Shown piece by piece: positions 49,214 through 60,686 of a DNA stretch of 64,000 nucleotides (position 1 is the first letter of the stretch; every line of letters begins with the position of its first letter). The stretch is from positions 3,627,001 through 3,691,000 of the forward strand of contig NZ_CP019952.1 of the NCBI RefSeq assembly GCF_002021815.1, in the 5' to 3' direction. Under the pieces are notes generated by a model that searched no databases, had not been told where the DNA came from, and saw only the letters and a list, made by a program, of their open reading frames with translations. The translations under genes were made by a program, and so were the position numbers. Origin of the DNA: Pseudomonas parafulva. GTDB lineage: Bacteria; Pseudomonadota; Gammaproteobacteria; Pseudomonadales; Pseudomonadaceae.

Positions 49214-50321
49214 GGGCCACCTCCGCACGACGGGCTGCGCGCTTGAGGCGAAGGGGTTCCCAGTACATCAGGCCCAAGCCGATGAGCAGGAACAGCCCAT
49301 GCACCCACCACATGCCAAGGGCGATGGGCAACTTGCCCTTCTCGAGTGCACCGCGCACGGAAATCAGCATTGTCAGGTACGCCATGTACAGGAGGATGGC
49401 TGGCAGCAGCTTGAGGAACCGCCCCTGCCGGGGGTTGGCCCGCGACAGCGGCACGGCAAGCAGGGTCACGATGAACACCAGGATCGGCAGGGACAGGCGC
49501 CATTGCAGTTCGGCGCGCTCTCGCAAATCCTGGGCACCGAACAGATCGGTGGTGGGGATCGCCTCGCGCTCGGTGACCTCCTCGCTGACTTCAGGCTTGG
49601 GCAACAACACGCCATAGGTGTCGTACTTGATGGCGCGGTAGTCGGCCTGGCCTGGGTTGCCGTCGTAGCGGTAGCCGTTTTCGAGCACCAGGTAACGGTT
49701 GCCGTCAGCCTGGATTTCCTGGTGCCCGCGCTCGGCCACCAGCACCGACGGGGCGCGGTCCTTGGTCTTGTCCTGGTTGAAGCGTTTTTCCGAGATGAAC
49801 ACGCCGCCCAGGTTTACCCGGTCATCGGAAAGCTGCTCGGTGTAGGTCACCCGCGAACCATCGCGCAGGGTCTGGAAGCGGCCCGGCACCAAAGTGTCGA
49901 ATTCGGTCAGGGCATCCTGCTGGCTGATGATCTTCTGCACCTGGGCCACGCCCAGGGGTGCCAGGCTCAGGCTCAACCAGGCCACCAGCAGCGCCACCAG
50001 TGCCGCAGGCGCCATAGTCATGGCCAGCAGGCGCTGCTGGCTCATGCCGGTGGCCGACAGCACGGTCATTTCGCTTTCCAGGTACAGCCGGCCATAGGCC
50101 AGCAGAATACCCAGGAACAACCCCAGCGGCAGGATCAGTTGCAGGAAGCCCGGCAGGCGGAACCCCATGATCAGGAACAGGACGCCAGGGTCGAGCACCC
50201 CCTGTGCAGCCTGGGCCAGGTATTTGATGAAGCGCCCGCTCATGATGATCACCAACAGCACTGCACTGACGGCGCTCAAGGTCACCAGGACCTCGCGGGA
50301 TAGATAACGAAAGACGATCAA
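49206..50321 (-). CDS. lptF: LPS export ABC transporter permease LptF
   Basis: The 371-residue partner of LptG begins 'IVFRYLSREVLVTLSAVSAVLLVIIMSGRFIKYL', the canonical N-terminus. The likely start is TTG 50321, with CAGGAG seven bases upstream. The open ATG frame from 50357 contains that ribosome site and is rejected. A periplasmic jellyroll lies between TM3 and TM4 ('SRVTYTEQLSDDRVNLGGVFISEKR'). It is divergent from pepA, with a 301-base spacer that carries an 8-bp hairpin (50402-50420) and the two promoters. Confidence 0.92.
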   Translation of the reverse strand: MIVFRYLSREVLVTLSAVSAVLLVIIMSGRFIKYLAQAAQGVLDPGVLFLIMGFRLPGFLQLILPLGLFLGILLAYGRLYLESEMTVLSATGMSQQRLLAMTMAPAALVALLVAWLSLSLAPLGVAQVQKIISQQDALTEFDTLVPGRFQTLRDGSRVTYTEQLSDDRVNLGGVFISEKRFNQDKTKDRAPSVLVAERGHQEIQADGNRYLVLENGYRYDGNPGQADYRAIKYDTYGVLLPKPEVSEEVTEREAIPTTDLFGAQDLRERAELQWRLSLPILVFIVTLLAVPLSRANPRQGRFLKLLPAILLYMAYLTMLISVRGALEKGKLPIALGMWWVHGLFLLIGLGLMYWEPLRLKRAARRAEVARG

Positions 50322-50401
50322 ACCAGACACTCCTGGGTTGTCAGCACGGACTGCCAATCGATGGCACCAGACGATGACTTAGTACATCCAAGGCCAATGC
50401 T

Positions 50402-50420
50402 GGTTCGCCCAAGGCGAACC
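50402..50420. other. 8-bp inverted repeat in the lptF-pepA divergent promoter region
   Basis: GGTTCGCC (50402-50409), CAA, GGCGAACC (50413-50420). It lies upstream of both genes, so it could be an operator rather than a terminator. No regulator is assigned. The rest of the 301-base spacer shows no gene. Confidence 0.4.
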
Positions 50421-50454
50421 TCCATATAAAGTGCGCGCATTATCCTGTGATTGA

Positions 50455-52116
<1,662 letters not shown>

Positions 52117-52164
52117 CGGCGAGCGCCGGCAGTGCCTCGGGCGCTGCCGGCCAACGGAACCCAC

Positions 52165-52593
52165 ATGAGCAAAGTCGACTTCTATATACTGCCCACCGAT
52201 TCGCTGGAGGCGCGCCTGGATTTCGCCTGCAAGCTGTGCGACAAAGCCTGGCGGCTGGGCCATCGCGTCTACCTGCATTGCCAGGATGACGATCAGCGTG
52301 CCGCCTTGGACAAGCGTTTGTGGGCATTCAGGGGCGAAGCCTTCGTGCCCCATGACCTGGCCGAAGACCACGCCGATGCGCGCGTGGCGCTTGGTGTCGG
52401 GGATCATGCACAGGGGCACCAGGACTTGTTGATCAACCTGGGCGCCAATGTTCCCGGTTTTGTCAGCCAGTTCGAGCGGGTTGCCGAGATCGTGGTTGAA
52501 GAGGCCGCCATCCGCCAATCGGCGCGTGAGCGATTCCGTTTCTACCGTGAACAAGGCTATGCTCTGCAAGACCACCGCTTACAGCGATTTTGA
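52165..52593 (+). CDS. holC: DNA polymerase III subunit chi
   Basis: The 142-residue clamp-loader accessory chi links polymerase III holoenzyme to SSB. The start 'KVDFYILPTDSLEARLDFACKLCDKAWRLGHRVYLHC' and 'LLINLGANVPGFVSQFERVAEIV' are family hallmarks. ATG 52165 is 48 bases after pepA. pepA-holC-valS is a conserved neighbourhood. Confidence 0.93.
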   Translation: MSKVDFYILPTDSLEARLDFACKLCDKAWRLGHRVYLHCQDDDQRAALDKRLWAFRGEAFVPHDLAEDHADARVALGVGDHAQGHQDLLINLGANVPGFVSQFERVAEIVVEEAAIRQSARERFRFYREQGYALQDHRLQRF

Positions 52594-52598
52594 TAACG

Positions 52599-52946
52599 AT
52601 GGACAAGCACGCTCCCCTGCCCGGCTCCACCCACCTGCTCGACGACCTCGAGTCGATTCGCCAACTGCTTGGCGATGCCGACCTGCAACCGCCTTTGCTC
52701 ACCGACACGGTGGAACAGGCGCCCTCGCCCGTTGACAGCGCTGCCGCCCCGGCTGTCAGCGACAACCCCCTTGATGACCCGCAAGCACGTCGCCAGGACA
52801 CCCTGCTGCACCTTGAAAGCGAACTGCGCGCTGCAGCGCAGATGATCATGCAGGATGTGATCAACGACTTTACCCCGCACATCGAAAACGAGATCAAGCG
52901 TCGCCTCGATGCGCGCATCGAGCGGTTGATCAAACGTTCGGAGTGA
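52599..52946 (+). CDS. Small conserved protein between holC and valS
   Basis: The 115-residue soluble protein is acidic and proline-rich in its N-terminal half and predicted helical in the C-terminal half ('LHLESELRAAAQMIMQDVINDFTPHIENEIKRRLDARIERLI'). The start ATG 52599 is five bases after the holC stop; TTG 52590 is an alternative that overlaps holC. It is likely translated with holC. I do not recognise a characterised family. The helical tail could mediate oligomerisation. Confidence 0.75.
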   Translation: MDKHAPLPGSTHLLDDLESIRQLLGDADLQPPLLTDTVEQAPSPVDSAAAPAVSDNPLDDPQARRQDTLLHLESELRAAAQMIMQDVINDFTPHIENEIKRRLDARIERLIKRSE

Positions 52947-53000
52947 AAGGGCTGCTGAGCACCTGGCCTTTACAACCCCTGCAAGCTACGCCCCTCTGGT

Positions 53001-53105
53001 AGGAGCGGCCTCGTGCCGCGATGGGCCGCGCAGCGGCCCCATTTTATATGTTGTGATTCAAATACTGGGGCCGCTTCGCGGCCCATCGCGGCACGAGGCC
53101 GCTCC
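53001..53105. repeat. Inverted REP pair upstream of valS
   Basis: Two P. putida-type REP copies (53001-53040 and 53067-53105) lie in opposite orientation around a 26-base AT-rich spacer, between the small holC-linked gene and valS. Confidence 0.85.
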
Positions 53106-53235
53106 AACGCGCCAATCGCTAACGCCAACTGCGATGAAGACCGCTTGGCCACCCAGCAGCCGCTTGTCGCCTGCGCCCTTCGGCTTGGTTATACTTCCCG
53201 GCTTTCCCGAATAAATGCACAGGGTCCCGCCGCGC

Positions 53236-56082
53236 ATGGATAAGACCTACCAGCCGCACGCCATCGAAACTTCCTGGTACAACACCTGGGAAGCCGAGAA
53301 CTATTTCGCCCCACAAGGTGCAGGCGAGTCCTACACCATCATGATCCCGCCGCCAAACGTGACCGGCAGCCTGCACATGGGTCATGGCTTCAACAACGCG
53401 ATCATGGACGCCCTGATCCGCTTCCGTCGCATGCAGGGTCGCGACACCCTCTGGCAGCCGGGTACCGACCACGCGGGCATCGCCACGCAGATGCTGGTCG
53501 AGCGCCAGCTCGAAGCCAAGGGCCTGAACCGTCATGACCTGGGCCGCGAACAGTTCCTGGAAAAAATCTGGGAGTGGAAGGACCAGTCGGGCGGCAACAT
53601 CAGCCGGCAGATTCGTCGCCTTGGCTCCTCAGTAGACTGGAGCCGCGAGCGCTTCACCATGGACGATGGCCTGTCCGAAGCGGTCAAGGAAGCGTTCGTG
53701 CGCCTGCACGAAGACGGCCTGATCTACCGAGGCAAGCGCCTGGTCAACTGGGACACCAAGCTGCACACCGCCATTTCCGACCTGGAAGTGGAAAGCCACG
53801 ACGAGAAAGGCCACCTGTGGAACCTGCGCTACCCGCTGGCCGACGGTGCCACCACCGCCGAGGGGCTGGATTACCTGGTGGTCGCCACCACGCGTCCGGA
53901 AACCCTGCTGGGTGACGCTGCCGTCGCGGTTAACCCCACCGACGAACGCTACCAGGCCCTGATCGGCAAGTTCGTCGAGTTGCCGCTGGTTGGCCGTCGC
54001 ATCCCCATCGTCGCCGATGACTACTGCGACCCTGAGTTCGGCACCGGTTGCGTCAAGATCACCCCGGCCCACGACTTCAACGACTATGAAGTCGGCAAGC
54101 GTCACAACCTGCCGCTGCTGAACATTTTCGACAAGAATGCCGTGGTGCTGCCGGCGGCCCAGGCGTTCAACCTCGATGGTTCGCTCAATGACCAGGTAGA
54201 CACCGCCCTGCCGTCCCAGTATGCCGGCCTTGATCGCTTCGTTGCACGCAAGCAGATCGTTGCCGACCTGCAAGCCCAGGGCCTGCTGGTCGGCATCGAC
54301 GACCATGCCTTGAAAGTGCCCAAGGGTGACCGCTCGGGCACCATCATCGAACCGTGGCTGACCGACCAGTGGTACGTTTCCACCAAGCCACTGGCCGAGC
54401 CTGCCATTGCTGCGGTCGAAGATGGTCGTATCCAGTTCGTGCCCAAGCAGTACGAGAACATGTACTTCTCCTGGATGCGCGACATCCAGGACTGGTGCAT
54501 CAGCCGTCAGCTGTGGTGGGGCCATCGTATCCCGGCCTGGTACGACGAGGCGGGCCGGGTCTACGTCGGGCGCAACGAAGAGGAAGTGCGCAGCAAGCAC
54601 GGCCTCGGCGCGGACGTGAACCTGCGCCAGGATGACGACGTACTCGATACTTGGTTCAGCTCGGGCCTGTGGACCTTCTCGACCCTGGGCTGGCCGGAGC
54701 AAACCGAGTTCCTCAAGAAATTCCACTCCACCGATGTACTGGTGACCGGGTTCGACATCATCTTCTTCTGGGTTGCGCGCATGATCATGTTGACCATGCA
54801 CCTGATCAAGAACGAGGACGGCACGCCCCAGGTTCCGTTCAAGACCGTGTACGTGCACGGCCTGGTGCGTGACGGCCAGGGCCAGAAGATGTCCAAGTCC
54901 AAGGGCAACGTGCTGGACCCGCTGGACATCGTCGACGGCATCACCCTCGATGCCCTGCTGGAAAAACGCACCAGCGGCATGATGCAGCCCAAGCTGGCCG
55001 AGAAGATCGCCAAGCAGACCAAGGCCGAGTTCCCCGAGGGCATTGCCAGCTACGGCACCGACGCCCTGCGCTTCACGTTCTGCTCCTTGGCCTCGACCGG
55101 TCGCGACATCAAGTTCGACATGGGCCGCGTCGAAGGCTACCGCAACTTCTGCAACAAGATCTGGAACGCTGCCCGCTACGTGCTGGACAAGGGTGAGGAC
55201 TGCGGCCAGAACGGCGAAGCCTACGAGCTGTCGCTGGCCGACCGCTGGATCATCTCGCAGCTGCAGCGCACCGAAGCCGAAGTGACCCGTCAGCTTGAGC
55301 AGTTCCGCTTCGACCTGGCCAGCCAGGCGCTGTACGAATTCATCTGGAACCAGTACTGCGACTGGTACCTGGAGCTTTCCAAGCCGGTGTTGTGGGACGA
55401 GCAGGCCCCTGTGGAGCGCGCCCGTGGCACGCGCCGTACCTTGGTTCGCGTGCTGGAAGTGGCATTGCGCCTGGCCCACCCGTTCATGCCGTTCATCACC
55501 GAAGAGATCTGGCAGCGCATCGCGCCCCTGGCCGGCGTCGAAGGCAAGACCATCATGCTGCAGCCCTGGCCCCAGGCCAATGATGCACGCATCGACGTGG
55601 CTGCCGAAGGCGACATCGAGTGGCTCAAGGAGCTGATGGTCGGCTTGCGCAACATTCGCGCCGAAATGAACATCGGCCCCGGCAAGCCCCTGCCGCTGTA
55701 CCTGAAGAACGCCAGCGCCGACGACCAGCGTCGCCTGCAGGAAAACGAAGCCTTGCTCAAGAAATTGGCCAAGGTCGAATCGTTCACCGTGCTGGGCGAC
55801 AACGACGAGGCGCCATTGTCCGCCACGGCGTTGGTGGGCGACCTGCAGGTGCTGGTACCGATGGCCGGGCTGATCGACAAAAATGCCGAACTGGCCCGCC
55901 TGAACAAGGAAATCCAGCGCCTGCAAGGCGAAGTGGCGCGCGTGGGCGGCAAGCTGTCCAACGCCGCGTTCGTCGACAAGGCACCGCCTGCCGTCATCGA
56001 GAAGGAACGCGCCAAGCTGGCCGAGTCCGAGCAGGCGTTGGCGAACTTCACCGAGCAGCATGCGCGGATTGCAGCGCTGTAA
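53236..56082 (+). CDS. valS: Valyl-tRNA synthetase
   Basis: The 948-residue class Ia synthetase has a HIGH-like HMGH at 47-50 and KMSKS at 551-555. The editing domain lies between (~190-330, '[22 protein letters not shown]'). The C-terminal coiled-coil tRNA-binding arm spans ~880-945 ('[31 protein letters not shown]'). ATG 53236 is chosen over the frame from 53215 because MDKTYQP matches the family start. A hairpin with a short T-run follows at 56106-56125. Confidence 0.97.
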   Translation: MDKTYQPHAIETSWYNTWEAENYFAPQGAGESYTIMIPPPNVTGSLHMGHGFNNAIMDALIRFRRMQGRDTLWQPGTDHAGIATQMLVERQLEAKGLNRHDLGREQFLEKIWEWKDQSGGNISRQIRRLGSSVDWSRERFTMDDGLSEAVKEAFVRLHEDGLIYRGKRLVNWDTKLHTAISDLEVESHDEKGHLWNLRYPLADGATTAEGLDYLVVATTRPETLLGDAAVAVNPTDERYQALIGKFVELPLVGRRIPIVADDYCDPEFGTGCVKITPAHDFNDYEVGKRHNLPLLNIFDKNAVVLPAAQAFNLDGSLNDQVDTALPSQYAGLDRFVARKQIVADLQAQGLLVGIDDHALKVPKGDRSGTIIEPWLTDQWYVSTKPLAEPAIAAVEDGRIQFVPKQYENMYFSWMRDIQDWCISRQLWWGHRIPAWYDEAGRVYVGRNEEEVRSKHGLGADVNLRQDDDVLDTWFSSGLWTFSTLGWPEQTEFLKKFHSTDVLVTGFDIIFFWVARMIMLTMHLIKNEDGTPQVPFKTVYVHGLVRDGQGQKMSKSKGNVLDPLDIVDGITLDALLEKRTSGMMQPKLAEKIAKQTKAEFPEGIASYGTDALRFTFCSLASTGRDIKFDMGRVEGYRNFCNKIWNAARYVLDKGEDCGQNGEAYELSLADRWIISQLQRTEAEVTRQLEQFRFDLASQALYEFIWNQYCDWYLELSKPVLWDEQAPVERARGTRRTLVRVLEVALRLAHPFMPFITEEIWQRIAPLAGVEGKTIMLQPWPQANDARIDVAAEGDIEWLKELMVGLRNIRAEMNIGPGKPLPLYLKNASADDQRRLQENEALLKKLAKVESFTVLGDNDEAPLSATALVGDLQVLVPMAGLIDKNAELARLNKEIQRLQGEVARVGGKLSNAAFVDKAPPAVIEKERAKLAESEQALANFTEQHARIAAL

Positions 56083-56105
56083 CCTGACAATGCTGACCTG
56101 ACCAG

Positions 56106-56125
56106 CGAGGGCTTCGCCCTCGTTT
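56106..56125 (+). terminator. Terminator-like hairpin after valS
   Basis: CGAGGGC (56106-56112), TTC loop, GCCCTCG (56116-56122), then TTT. It abuts the REP element. Confidence 0.55.
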
Positions 56126-56226
56126 CGCGGCACAAGGCCGCTCCCACAGGAACGGCGCTGCCTTCAAGGAGCCCCACTATCCTGTGGGAGCGGCCTTGTG
56201 CCGCGAATGGGCCGCACAGCGGCCCC
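56124..56226. repeat. Inverted REP pair between valS and rlmF
   Basis: 56124-56150 is the exact inverse of 56181-56207 (27 bases). The right copy continues to 56226 as a full REP (...GGGCCGCACAGCGGCCCC), while the left copy is truncated. The spacer is 30 bases. Confidence 0.85.
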
Positions 56227-56257
56227 CTGGCCAGCACATGCAGCACCGGACCCGAGC

Positions 56258-57211
56258 ATGACTCAAAATAAACCCACCCTGCACCCGCGCAACCGCCACC
56301 AGGGCCGCTACGACTTCCCGAGCCTGATCAAGGCCCACCCTGATCTGGCGCGCTTCACCCTCACCAATCCCCATGGCAAACCCAGCATCGATTTCGCCAA
56401 CCCCGAAGCCGTGCGAGTGTTCAACCGTGCCCTGCTCAAAGCCCAGTACGGGATCCAGCACTGGGACATCCCGGCCAACTACCTGTGCCCGCCGATCCCC
56501 GGTCGCGCCGACTACATTCATGTGGCCGCCGACCTGCTGGCTGCCGACAACGCAGGCCAGCCCCCCAAAGGCGCCCAGGTGCGCGTGCTCGACATCGGCG
56601 TGGGTGCCAACTGCATCTACCCGCTGCTGGGCCATAGCGATTACCGCTGGCGCTTCCTGGGCTCGGACATCGATCCCATAGCATTGGCGTCGGCCAGGAC
56701 GATCCTTCAGGCCAATGGCCTGGACAAGGTCATCAACCTGCGCCAGCAGAGCAACCCTGCGCATATCCTCAGCGGCCTGCTCAAGGACGATGAGCGCTTC
56801 GATCTGACCCTGTGCAATCCGCCCTTCCATGCCTCACGCGAGGAAGCCACCCGTGGCAGCCAGCGCAAATGGAAGAACTTGGGCAAGCAGGACCCCAAGC
56901 GCAAGCTGCCCGTGCTGAACTTCGGAGGCCAGAACAACGAGCTGTGGTGCGAAGGCGGTGAAATCCGCTTCGTCACCCAATTGATCCACGAGAGCGCGCC
57001 CTACGCCAGCCAGACACTGTGGTTCACCAGCCTGGTATCGAAGGCCAGTAACCTGCCGGCGCTGGAGGCCGTCTTGAAAAAGACCGGGGCCGCGGCGGTG
57101 CGCGTTGTCGAAATGGGCCAAGGGCAGAAACAAAGCCGCATGCTCGCCTGGAGCTTCCATGACGATGCTGCACGCAAGGCATGGCGCGCCAAGCACATTT
57201 CACAGGCATGA
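56258..57211 (+). CDS. rlmF: 23S rRNA (adenine1618-N6)-methyltransferase
   Basis: The 317-residue SAM-dependent methyltransferase has the SAM site '[18 protein letters not shown]' (~107-124) and the catalytic NPPF at 187-190 (in '[13 protein letters not shown]'). '[22 protein letters not shown]' at the start and '[14 protein letters not shown]' are RlmF hallmarks. It modifies A1618 of 23S rRNA. The stop is followed at once by a 13-bp hairpin shared with the convergent HU gene. Confidence 0.94.
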   Translation: MTQNKPTLHPRNRHQGRYDFPSLIKAHPDLARFTLTNPHGKPSIDFANPEAVRVFNRALLKAQYGIQHWDIPANYLCPPIPGRADYIHVAADLLAADNAGQPPKGAQVRVLDIGVGANCIYPLLGHSDYRWRFLGSDIDPIALASARTILQANGLDKVINLRQQSNPAHILSGLLKDDERFDLTLCNPPFHASREEATRGSQRKWKNLGKQDPKRKLPVLNFGGQNNELWCEGGEIRFVTQLIHESAPYASQTLWFTSLVSKASNLPALEAVLKKTGAAAVRVVEMGQGQKQSRMLAWSFHDDAARKAWRAKHISQA

Positions 57212-57243
57212 AAAAACCGCGCTCGGGCAACCCGAGCGCGGTT
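57212..57243 (-). terminator. Terminator of the HU gene (shared with rlmF)
   Basis: AACCGCGCTCGGG (57215-57227) pairs perfectly with CCCGAGCGCGGTT (57231-57243). On the minus strand the stem runs into a T-tract (A-run 57211-57216 on +), so it mainly serves the HU gene. Confidence 0.85.
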
Positions 57244-57261
57244 AGGTCACCGCATCGACAA

Positions 57262-57543
57262 TTACTTGTTGATGGCGTCGGTCAGCACTTTGGCCGGTAC
57301 GAACTTGACGACTTTCTTGGCAGCGATTTCGATGGCGGCGCCAGTCGAAGGATTGCGGCCGGTACGGGCAGGACGCTCGGAGACTTTCAGCTTGCCGATG
57401 CCTGGCAGGGTGATTTCAGCGCCGTTTTCCAGTTGGTCGGCAACGATCTGGCCCAGTTGCTCCAGAGCGTTCTTGGCGGTGGCTTTAGGCGCTGCGATCG
57501 ATTCGGCGATGTCGGCAATCAGTTGGTCTTTGGTCAATGCCAT
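57262..57543 (-). CDS. hupN: HU-family nucleoid protein
   Basis: The 93-residue histone-like protein has a helical N-terminus 'MALTKDQLIADIAESI', the beta-arm 'GRNPSTGAAIEIAAKKVVKFVPAK' with the conserved proline for DNA bending, and the core 'ITLPGIGKLKVSERPARTG'. It dimerises and compacts DNA. Pseudomonads carry several HU genes. The position next to ndpA and rlmF suggests the HupN copy, but the symbol is from synteny. Codon use is highly biased, as for an abundant protein. Confidence 0.93.
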   Translation of the reverse strand: MALTKDQLIADIAESIAAPKATAKNALEQLGQIVADQLENGAEITLPGIGKLKVSERPARTGRNPSTGAAIEIAAKKVVKFVPAKVLTDAINK

Positions 57544-57914
57544 GGTGGTGTTCCTTCCCTATCAAATTCGATGGTTATGCAGCGAACGACGACGTTATCG
57601 GGCCAGCCCCGACGAGATTGGAGGGCCGCGCCAATTGGGTATGTAGATACGCAAATCAGCGTTTGGTTCGACACGCCGAGCGCGTACTGCAGCAATGCGC
57701 CACAACAGGGGCGCAAGACCGCGCAAAACTACCACAGCAGCGGATAAATATCCGCTGCCGCCCCTGATTTAATGCAGGTTTTCAGGCCCTACTGATGAAA
57801 ACGCCGCGAATCTGAGCAAAAAACCGCCAACCTTCATTTCTGCTACGATCCGGCCACTGAATCACCGAGCGTCTGAGGTAAACTTCAGCGTTTTTGCAGC
57901 TGGCCGAGAATCCC

Positions 57915-58922
57915 ATGCCAATCCGACATTGCATCGTTCACCTGATCGACAAAAAGCCCGATGGCAGCCCTGCCGTGCTGCACGCCCGTGACGCCGAGCT
58001 GGCAGCCTCCGACGCCATCGAGAATCTGCTCGCTGACCTCAATGACAGCTACAACGCCAAGCAGGGCAAGGCCTGGGGGTTCTTTCACAGCGAGTCCGGT
58101 GCCTACCCGCTCAGTGGCTGGTTGAAGCAGTACCTGGACCAGGAGCAGGATTTCACCGCCTTCAGCCGGCTGGCCGTGGAGCACCTGCAAAAGCTGATGG
58201 AAGAATCCAACCTGTCCACCGGCGGGCACGTGCTCTTTGCGCACTATCAGCAAGGCATGACCGAGTACCTGGCCATCGCACTGCTGCACCACAGCGAAGG
58301 CGTTGCCGTGAACGCCGAACTCGATGTCATGCCTTCGCGGCACCTGGACCTGGGTCAGTTGCACCTGGCGGCGCGCATCAACCTTTCGGAATGGAAGAAC
58401 AACCAGAACTCCAAGCAGTACATCTCGTTCATCAAGGGCAAGAATGGCAAGAAAGTCTCGGATTACTTCCGTGACTTCATCGGGTGTCAGGAAGGTGTGG
58501 ACGGGCCGGGCGAGACGCGCACGTTGCTCAAGGCGTTCAGTGACTTCGTGGAAAGCGAGGACCTGCCCGAGGCCTCTGCCCGTGAAAAAACCCAGACGCT
58601 GGTGGACTACGCCACCACGCAGACCAAGCTGGGCGAGCCTGTGACGCTCGAAGAACTGTCCAGCCTCATCGATGAAGATCGGCCCAAAGCTTTTTACGAC
58701 CATATCCGCAACAAGGACTACGGGCTGTCACCGGAGATTCCTGCCGATAAGCGCACCCTCAACCAATTCCGGCGCTTCACCGGCCGTGCCGAAGGGCTGT
58801 CGATCAGTTTCGAGGCCCATTTGCTGGGTGACAAGGTGGAGTACGACGAAGCGGCTGGCACCTTGATCATCAAGGGTCTGCCCACAACGCTCGTGGATCA
58901 GCTCAAGCGTCGCAAGGACTGA
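57915..58922 (+). CDS. ndpA: Nucleoid-associated protein NdpA/YejK
   Basis: The 335-residue protein of the NdpA family starts '[24 protein letters not shown]' and contains '[18 protein letters not shown]' and '[23 protein letters not shown]'. It is associated with the nucleoid, but its biochemical role is not settled. ATG 57915 is chosen; a TTG 21 bases upstream is less likely. It is divergent from the HU gene and overlaps the convergent GIY-YIG gene by 20 bases at the 3' end. Confidence 0.93.
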   Translation: MPIRHCIVHLIDKKPDGSPAVLHARDAELAASDAIENLLADLNDSYNAKQGKAWGFFHSESGAYPLSGWLKQYLDQEQDFTAFSRLAVEHLQKLMEESNLSTGGHVLFAHYQQGMTEYLAIALLHHSEGVAVNAELDVMPSRHLDLGQLHLAARINLSEWKNNQNSKQYISFIKGKNGKKVSDYFRDFIGCQEGVDGPGETRTLLKAFSDFVESEDLPEASAREKTQTLVDYATTQTKLGEPVTLEELSSLIDEDRPKAFYDHIRNKDYGLSPEIPADKRTLNQFRRFTGRAEGLSISFEAHLLGDKVEYDEAAGTLIIKGLPTTLVDQLKRRKD

Positions 58923-59250
58923 CTGCACCGCAGGCAGGTTCGGCGTTGTAGGAGGACACCAGTGCCTCTTTCGCCGACTTGCGCAAGCGCTTGACCAGCC
59001 TTTCCTGGCGCAAGGCTTCGCCTTTGTCCGGCCACCGCTCCACGTAGACCAGGGCCTGGGCAGGGCTGGTCTTGAAAAAGCGTGCACCCTGGCCTTTGCA
59101 GTGCGCCTCGAAGCGCCGCCGCGGGTCATCGCTGATGCCACAGTAAAGCGCGCCATTGACCGCCCTAACCAGGTACACATACCAAGGTTTTATTACCTGA
59201 TCCGGCACGTTTTCACTCACCACAACGGCTGTATCCATCATTAACTTCAT
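58903..59250 (-). CDS. GIY-YIG domain protein (UPF0213/YhbQ-like)
   Basis: The 115-residue protein has a single GIY-YIG nuclease domain: '[52 protein letters not shown]' covers the YVY/YCGI strands and the catalytic Arg. The glutamate side is in '[21 protein letters not shown]'. Small stand-alone members have been tied to DNA repair, but the role is unproved. Start M at 59250; later ATGs at 59241 and 59238 are possible. It lies divergent from the halovibrin-like gene with only 24 bases between starts. Confidence 0.85.
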   Translation of the reverse strand: MKLMMDTAVVVSENVPDQVIKPWYVYLVRAVNGALYCGISDDPRRRFEAHCKGQGARFFKTSPAQALVYVERWPDKGEALRQERLVKRLRKSAKEALVSSYNAEPACGAVSPCDA

Positions 59251-59274
59251 GAGCCCACTCGACGAGGGCTCACC

Positions 59275-60147
59275 ATGCTCCATTCACAGATTCGTTCACT
59301 GCTGGCCACTGCGCTACTCGCTGCAACCGCCAGCGCACAGGCTTCGATTGGCGCCCAGACCGCCGCCCGCATGCAGGAAAACTATAACGCCATCCCCACC
59401 CAGTGCGAGGGCAATGCCGTGCCGGCCCATGCCTGCTCCGGCGTCTTGCTGAGATCCACGCTTCCATCCCCGCACTATCACACCTGGCATCATAGCCAGA
59501 ACAGCAAGGACAAAGGTGGTGTTTCGTTTTCCTACCTGCGCAGTGACTTGCCGACCACTGGCCTGCCCGCCGATGGTCGCAGTGGCTTCACCTTGTATCC
59601 GCTGTTGCAGCGACCCGCCGGCTCCCTGCGCTATGAAATGCTCTGCGCATGGCCCACCGACGGCGACACATGGGAACGAGACAACCGGGGATGCGGTGAC
59701 AATCGACAGACACCCGAACGTGAAGCGGCCTGCCATGAGCAAGGCGTGCATACGGCCGAAGACTGGATCGCACGCTTCAGGCTGACCGGCGACTATAAGC
59801 GTCAATGCGCCTTCGACATACGCCGGGCGCGCGTACCGGAACGTGCACAAGCCTTCCACCAGACCCTGCGCGCGCAACGCCTGTTTGCTGACGAGCTGCC
59901 CTTTGTCTGGAACGAGATAGTGATCGGCGCTTGGGATGAAGCCCACGCGAGCGAGCTGCCCATCCAGTCATTCTTCTACATCGACGGGGAGTACGGTGCC
60001 CTGGAGCAAGCTCAAGCTGATCAAAAAGACTGGCACCGCACCCATGGCGGCTTCATACCCGTGATCAAGATACGGCTACCCTGGCAGGCCGGCGAGCGTG
60101 CCACGTTCACCTATCACGAGCCTGATCAGGCGGTCGCCGCCCCTTGA
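59275..60147 (+). CDS. Secreted halovibrin (HvnA)-like protein
   Basis: The 290-residue exported protein has a signal peptide (1-22, '[15 protein letters not shown]'). The mature part has paired cysteines and the segments '[11 protein letters not shown]...[11 protein letters not shown]', '[19 protein letters not shown]', 'RDNRGCGDN', '[16 protein letters not shown]' and '[10 protein letters not shown]'. As I recall them, these match proteins annotated halovibrin HvnA in Pseudomonas; the Vibrio fischeri namesakes were reported as secreted NAD-glycohydrolase/ADP-ribosyl enzymes. Activity here is inference. The 3' end overlaps the convergent NTF2-like gene by 22 bases. Confidence 0.6.
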   Translation: MLHSQIRSLLATALLAATASAQASIGAQTAARMQENYNAIPTQCEGNAVPAHACSGVLLRSTLPSPHYHTWHHSQNSKDKGGVSFSYLRSDLPTTGLPADGRSGFTLYPLLQRPAGSLRYEMLCAWPTDGDTWERDNRGCGDNRQTPEREAACHEQGVHTAEDWIARFRLTGDYKRQCAFDIRRARVPERAQAFHQTLRAQRLFADELPFVWNEIVIGAWDEAHASELPIQSFFYIDGEYGALEQAQADQKDWHRTHGGFIPVIKIRLPWQAGERATFTYHEPDQAVAAP

Positions 60148-60611
60148 GCGTGCTGGTACGCGCGCAAGCCCTTGAATGCCTGGTGGCGTACTTTCGCTTG
60201 CAGCCAGGGTGTCCAGCCCAGCAGCAGCCCTGGCGCACCCAAGGCCTGGCGGGACCAGGCCCACAGGTCGAAGTTGTCTTCATGCCGGTGTATCAGCCCA
60301 TCGCGGATTTCAAAACGTGCCTGGATGGTGTTGACCACGCCTCGTCCGGTCTGGGCGAAGACGTAAGTGGCAATCCATTGCGCCGAACCACCGCGCTCAT
60401 CGGCACGCACGTTGTCGTAGCGCAGGGAGAAATCCTTGGCGCGCTGAGTCAGCATCCGCCACATGTCGCCGGCGTCCTTGCCACGCAGCGTGCCGAAGAC
60501 CGGATCACTGAACACCACGTCATCGCTGTAACAGGCGACCATGGACTGGGCATCAAGCCGTTGGAAAGCCTGGTAGAAACGGGTGATCAACTCGCGGTTG
60601 GCATCGCTCAT
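60126..60611 (-). CDS. NTF2-like (SnoaL-type) protein
   Basis: The 161-residue cone-fold protein begins 'ELITRFYQAFQRLDAQSMVACYSDDVVFSDPVFGTLRGKDAGDMWRML', the typical SnoaL_2 opening, and contains 'VNTIQARFEIRDGLIHRHEDNFDLWAW'. Members bind small hydrophobic molecules or act as isomerases. No substrate can be inferred. AGGAAG precedes the ATG. It is single and convergent with the halovibrin-like gene. Confidence 0.85.
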   Translation of the reverse strand: MSDANRELITRFYQAFQRLDAQSMVACYSDDVVFSDPVFGTLRGKDAGDMWRMLTQRAKDFSLRYDNVRADERGGSAQWIATYVFAQTGRGVVNTIQARFEIRDGLIHRHEDNFDLWAWSRQALGAPGLLLGWTPWLQAKVRHQAFKGLRAYQHAQGAATA

Positions 60612-60686
60612 TAAAGGGGCTTCCTGAGGGTGAAAACCGCACGATAATCTGCCTCGCCGGGTTACGCCAGTACCACCGCGAAGCTA

